From an uncultured Coriobacteriaceae bacterium (GTDB lineage Bacteria; Actinomycetota; Coriobacteriia; Coriobacteriales; Atopobiaceae), in NCBI GenBank assembly GCA_902798915.1, contig CADBYM010000027.1, positions 1 through 43,314 on the forward strand: DNA of 43,314 bases, in the 5' to 3' direction. How positions within the stretch are numbered: position 1 is the first letter of the stretch; the number at the start of each line of letters is the position of its first letter. Positions 40,213 to 43,314 of this stretch are shown piece after piece. The notes under the pieces are model-generated. The model saw only the letters and a list, made by a program, of their open reading frames with translations. It was not told where the DNA came from and made no database searches. Both the position numbers and the translations under genes were made by a program.

Positions 40213-41565
40213 TTGGTCTTCATGCAGCGCAAGCTCGAACAGGAAATCCGTTCGTGGCTCGATGGCGGCGCAGGCCATCCTCTCCTCATGCGCGGTGCGC
40301 GTCGCACGGGCAAGACGACCCTTGCCGAGATGGTGGGGCGGGAGTACGCCGGAGAGCGATTTGTAAAGCTCGACTTCCAGACCGATACTGCCCGCACAGA
40401 TGCTATCTTCTCGGGCGCTACCGACGACCTCGATAGGATTACCTCAAACATCGCCGAGTATCTGCGCCGCGATATCGACAGGGAGCGATCTCTCCTCTTT
40501 TTTGACGAGGTTCAGCTCAACGAGAAGGCGCTCAACTCTCTGCGCTTCTTCTCCGAGAGCGGGTGGCGGGTCATCGCGACGGGTAGTCTCCTCGGAGTGT
40601 CGGTAAAGAGACGCGGGCTCCCGTTCCCCTCCGGGGTTCGCCAGGTCGAGCTCCACCCCATGGACTTCGAGGAGTGGCTCTGGGCCATGGGGGAGCGGCG
40701 CATGGCAGACGACATCCGCAGGCACGCCCAGACGCTCGAGCCCTACGTGCTCCACGACGAGGCGCTGAATCTCTTCCATCGCTACCTCGTGGTGGGAGGC
40801 ATGCCCAAGGCCGTATCTACCTGGGCTGAGGGCCGCGACCACGCCCGCGTGCGCGAGGTGCTCGACGAGATCGACCTCACCTACACGGCAGATATGACCG
40901 ACCCCGACAACGGAATAAGCGGTGCGGCGGCCAAACGCGTGTGGGAGAGCCTGCCCAAGCAGCTCATGCGCGCTTCTACCAAGAAGTTCAAGTATGCGGA
41001 CGTGATGCGCGGCGGGCGTCGGTCCACACTGCTGGAGCCGCTCGAGTGGCTGGCGGCGGCAGGCATCGTGACCCTGAACGACCTCACGTGCGACACGCGC
41101 TTTCCCCTCGCACCGTACAACGACGAGGAGGGCAGTTACTTCAAGGCCTACGTGGCGGACACGGGCCTGATGTTCCGGAAGTTCCGCGTTGACGCGGAGA
41201 CCTACCTCGACCCGGCGCTTCAGGACGTCCTCTCGAGCGACTTCCGCGGAGCCCTGGCCGAGAACGCGGTCATGCAGGCGCTCGCGGCGAACGGGGTCGA
41301 CACGTTCTACTGGATGCCGAAGCCCACGGTGGGAAGCGGCGAGGTGGATTTCGTCTACCAGACGGCACGTGCGGAGGTGGTCCCCGTGGAGGTGAAGTCG
41401 GGGAGGAACGTGCGGGCGCGGAGCCTGAGACGGTTGGTCGAGGAGGGGCGCTCTCCGAGGGCGTACCGGCTCTCGGAGCAAGACTTCTCGGAGTCGGTGA
41501 TCGAGGGGACCGGTTGCACGCTGGCAGGATTACCCCTCTACGCGGCGTTCACGCTGGGAAGCTGA
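40213..41565 (+). CDS. AAA ATPase with DUF4143 domain
   Basis: A 450-residue protein. The AAA domain is at the N terminus: Walker A GARRTGKTTL near residue 31 and Walker B SLLFFDEVQLNEKAL. A conserved 'GSLLGVSVKRRGLPFPSGV' segment follows. The C-terminal DUF4143 part contains GEVDFVYQTARAEVVPVEVKSG, a PD-(D/E)XK-nuclease-like motif. These ATPases are common in bacteria as accessory genes; their function is not settled. TTG 40213 is chosen because AAGGAG lies 8 nt before it; ATG 40222 is a close alternative. A relative lies convergent at 41711-43048. Confidence 0.85.
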   Translation: MVFMQRKLEQEIRSWLDGGAGHPLLMRGARRTGKTTLAEMVGREYAGERFVKLDFQTDTARTDAIFSGATDDLDRITSNIAEYLRRDIDRERSLLFFDEVQLNEKALNSLRFFSESGWRVIATGSLLGVSVKRRGLPFPSGVRQVELHPMDFEEWLWAMGERRMADDIRRHAQTLEPYVLHDEALNLFHRYLVVGGMPKAVSTWAEGRDHARVREVLDEIDLTYTADMTDPDNGISGAAAKRVWESLPKQLMRASTKKFKYADVMRGGRRSTLLEPLEWLAAAGIVTLNDLTCDTRFPLAPYNDEEGSYFKAYVADTGLMFRKFRVDAETYLDPALQDVLSSDFRGALAENAVMQALAANGVDTFYWMPKPTVGSGEVDFVYQTARAEVVPVEVKSGRNVRARSLRRLVEEGRSPRAYRLSEQDFSESVIEGTGCTLAGLPLYAAFTLGS

Positions 41566-41710
41566 TCCGTGAGTTCGGCTTCGAATCGGCATCTTCAGCA
41601 TCAACGGACCCATTCTCTTTGGAATCCAACTGTCATGAACCCGACGACGATCGAGCTGCGGCCATGCCGATGTTGGCGCGCTTGTTCAGCCTAGCATCAT
41701 GCCCGACTTC

Positions 41711-43048
41711 TCATGTTCTTGGCAGGCAAACGCTCTCTCGGTACAGGTACGGCGTCAGGTAGTGAGGCAGGGTGACCTTCTTGCCATCGCGCCCGACATT
41801 TCCGTCTACGAGTTTGAACCCTTGCGCGATGTCATCGCGCGTGAGTAGCGCGTTGAGCGACGCGGTCGAGCCGCGCGAGGCCTTGACCTCGATGGGCTCA
41901 ACCCGTGCGTCCCGCGACCCGAGGAACTCGATCTCGTGGCTGCCGTTCGTGGAGATCCAGTAGCGCAGCGGCACACCCTGCGCGGCGAGCATGGTGGCCA
42001 CCAGGTTCTCGTAGAGCCCACCCTTCATCGGCCCCGCCAGCGTGTTCTCCACGACCGCGCGCTTCATGTCGAAGTCGTACATGGCCATGAGTAGACCTGT
42101 GTCGTTGGCGTAGAGCCTGAAGCGCTCTCCCATCTCGTATGCGGCAAGGGGGTAAGAGGGAGTGGAAACCGCCTGGCAGCGCAGGACCATCTCTGACCCA
42201 ACAAGCCAGTCAACGGAGCTCGCGAACTTGCGCGCGCCGGCGCGCCTCTCTACGACGGCGTATTGGAACTTGGTGTTCTCCTTCGCGAGCTGGCGCGGGA
42301 GCGAGAGGTAGCAGGCTCGGGCCTTGACGCGCTCCTCGGGCGGAGCGTACCGCGCTATATCATCGAGGTAGAGCGCATGAAGCATCAGCTGCGTGTCGTG
42401 GGTGGCCCCGTAGTCGCCCGCTCCGGCGAAGGTGTTCACCACTGCGGGCATGCCGCCTATGACGAGGTACTCCCTCACGCGGCGCATCATGGCCGTGTGC
42501 ACCGCCTGCGGCACGGGTTCGAGCCGTTTGTAGTAGTCCCTGAGCGCATCGAGCGCCCCATCGTCATAGCCGAGCGCCCAGAGGAACTCCTCGAAGTCGA
42601 GGGGACGCATCGTAACCTGCCGCTCGTACCCTACGGGCAGGGATGGTGCGTCCTCGAGCTCGCGGTACCGCATCCCCAGGAGCGAACCCGAGCCTATGAC
42701 GTCGCAGCGCCCGTCCTGTGCGAGGTACTTGAACGCGGATCGTGCATCGGGGCACTCCTGCAGCTCGTCGAGAAAGAGAAGTGTCTTGCCGGGGACGATG
42801 TGCACGCCCGGCACGAAGAGCGTGATGCGCGAGTAGAGGTCCTTCGCAGACAGCGACCCACTGAAGATCTCCCTGTAGTCGGGGTGCTCGACGAAGTCGA
42901 GCTTGACGAAACTCTCGTACTCCGCCTCCCCGAAGCGCTCGATGATGAACGACTTGCCGACCTGGCGAGCGCCGTTGACGAGGAGGCACTCGGTGCCGTG
43001 TGAGCGCTTCCACGACTGCAGGTAGGCATACATCTTCCGTTTGAGCAA
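41711..43048 (-). CDS. AAA ATPase with DUF4143 domain (second, convergent)
   Basis: A 445-residue protein of the same class as the one at 40213, but only moderately alike. Walker A is GARQVGKSFII, Walker B TLLFLDELQECPDARSAFK, followed by GSGSLLGMRYRE. The C terminus carries HEIEFLGSRDARVEPIEVKASRG, the same nuclease-like pattern with E...D...ExK. TTG 43048 is preferred because GGAGG lies four bases before it; ATG 43033 is the alternative. Its upstream region holds four 13-bp repeats at 33-bp steps. The 145 bp between the two ATPase genes show no clear terminator. Confidence 0.85.
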   Translation of the reverse strand: MLKRKMYAYLQSWKRSHGTECLLVNGARQVGKSFIIERFGEAEYESFVKLDFVEHPDYREIFSGSLSAKDLYSRITLFVPGVHIVPGKTLLFLDELQECPDARSAFKYLAQDGRCDVIGSGSLLGMRYRELEDAPSLPVGYERQVTMRPLDFEEFLWALGYDDGALDALRDYYKRLEPVPQAVHTAMMRRVREYLVIGGMPAVVNTFAGAGDYGATHDTQLMLHALYLDDIARYAPPEERVKARACYLSLPRQLAKENTKFQYAVVERRAGARKFASSVDWLVGSEMVLRCQAVSTPSYPLAAYEMGERFRLYANDTGLLMAMYDFDMKRAVVENTLAGPMKGGLYENLVATMLAAQGVPLRYWISTNGSHEIEFLGSRDARVEPIEVKASRGSTASLNALLTRDDIAQGFKLVDGNVGRDGKKVTLPHYLTPYLYRESVCLPRT

Positions 43049-43067
43049 GGGACCTCCAAACGTCACA

Positions 43068-43179
43068 TGCAACTTTTCAATGCTATTGAAGCACTAGTGA
43101 TGCAACAATTCAATATAGTATTAGTGCCACTAATGCAACTTTTCCAGAGCTAATGCACATGGTCAGCGCAACATTTCAA
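43068..43179. repeat. Four 13-bp iterons at exact 33-bp spacing
   Basis: Copies of TGCAAC(T/A)(T/A)TTCAA start at 43068, 43101, 43134 and 43167: TGCAACTTTTCAA, TGCAACAATTCAA, TGCAACTTTTCCA and CGCAACATTTCAA. The 20-bp spacers differ, though two hold small dyads (CACTAGTG; TTAGTG-C-CACTAA). The array lies 20-130 bp upstream of the leftward ATPase gene and is likely a cooperative protein-binding region. Confidence 0.75.
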
Positions 43180-43213
43180 CGTCCATCTGGCTAGAAAGCA
43201 ACGTTCTGGGGTT

Positions 43214-43314
43214 TTACTCCGCCTCGAGGAAGGCGCCGGTCTGGCGGTCCCAGAGCGACTCGTAGACGCCGCCCGCCCGGCTGAGCTCGGCGTGAGTGCC
43301 GTCCTCCACGACGG
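43214..43314 (-). CDS. ABC transporter ATP-binding/permease protein, C-terminal end (partial)
   Basis: The leftward frame enters from the right edge and reads VVEDGTHAELSRAGGVYESL then WDRQTGAFLEAE and a TAA at 43216-43214. 'EDGTHxEL...GxYxxLwxxQxG' is the usual end of MsbA-type exporters with fused membrane and ATPase domains. Walker motifs lie outside the window. Its stop is about 35 bp before the last of the 13-bp repeats. Confidence 0.8.
   Translation of the reverse strand, partial: VVEDGTHAELSRAGGVYESLWDRQTGAFLEAE

Noticed and set aside
43068..43199. Regular 33-bp repeats considered as a small CRISPR array
   Set aside because: The repeat is only 13 bp and imperfect, spacers are 20 bp with dyads, and no cas gene is near. 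It fits protein-binding iterons better.

Overview
The window is high-GC DNA that reads as an actinobacterium of the class Coriobacteriia (Olsenella/Atopobium/Collinsella-like). This is an inference from the map-infA-rpmJ-rpsM-rpsK-rpsD-rpoA-rplQ order, a one-chain EcfA-EcfA-EcfT protein between rplQ and truA, a FeoA-FeoB fusion, and repeated AAA ATPases of the DUF4143 type. No species can be named from sequence alone.

Layout. 1-6977 (+): end of the spc/alpha ribosomal operon, a hairpin terminator, then the fused ECF energising module and truA. 7083-12184: a 10-TM metal exporter candidate, a family 2 glycosyltransferase, a hexulose-phosphate-synthase-like protein (-), an orphan solute-binding lipoprotein and a SAM hydrolase. 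12143-15150: a WYL regulator (-) divergent from a Ro60/TROVE protein (+), with a structured intergenic region that may encode a Y RNA. 15213-18245 (-): pth, prs, glmU. 18370-21483 (-): large membrane HD-GYP receptor. 21602-23082 (+): MscS channel and GNAT acetyltransferase. 23114-30727: an accessory segment bracketed by a decayed and an intact copy of a tRNA-Gln(UUG) locus, holding two transposase remnants, feoAB, a small Gly-rich ORF, two CAT-fold proteins and a decayed AbiE-like toxin-antitoxin pair. 30773-34821 (-): peptidoglycan-binding protein, polyprenyl synthase, galE, HAD phosphatase. 34929-37448 (+): a small membrane protein and a phosphoesterase/PTS-IIB-like/ROK-like fusion. 37563-43314: gene-remnant-rich accessory DNA with a lipoprotein, two DUF4143 ATPases and the end of an ABC exporter.

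The observations most worth following are the candidate Y RNA with its dyad operator between the WYL regulator and Ro60, the three-domain phosphoesterase/IIB/ROK fusion, a set of 13-bp repeats spaced exactly 33 bp upstream of an AAA ATPase, and the duplicated tRNA-Gln locus bracketing 7.5 kb. All functional calls come from reading motifs by eye; no database search was run.
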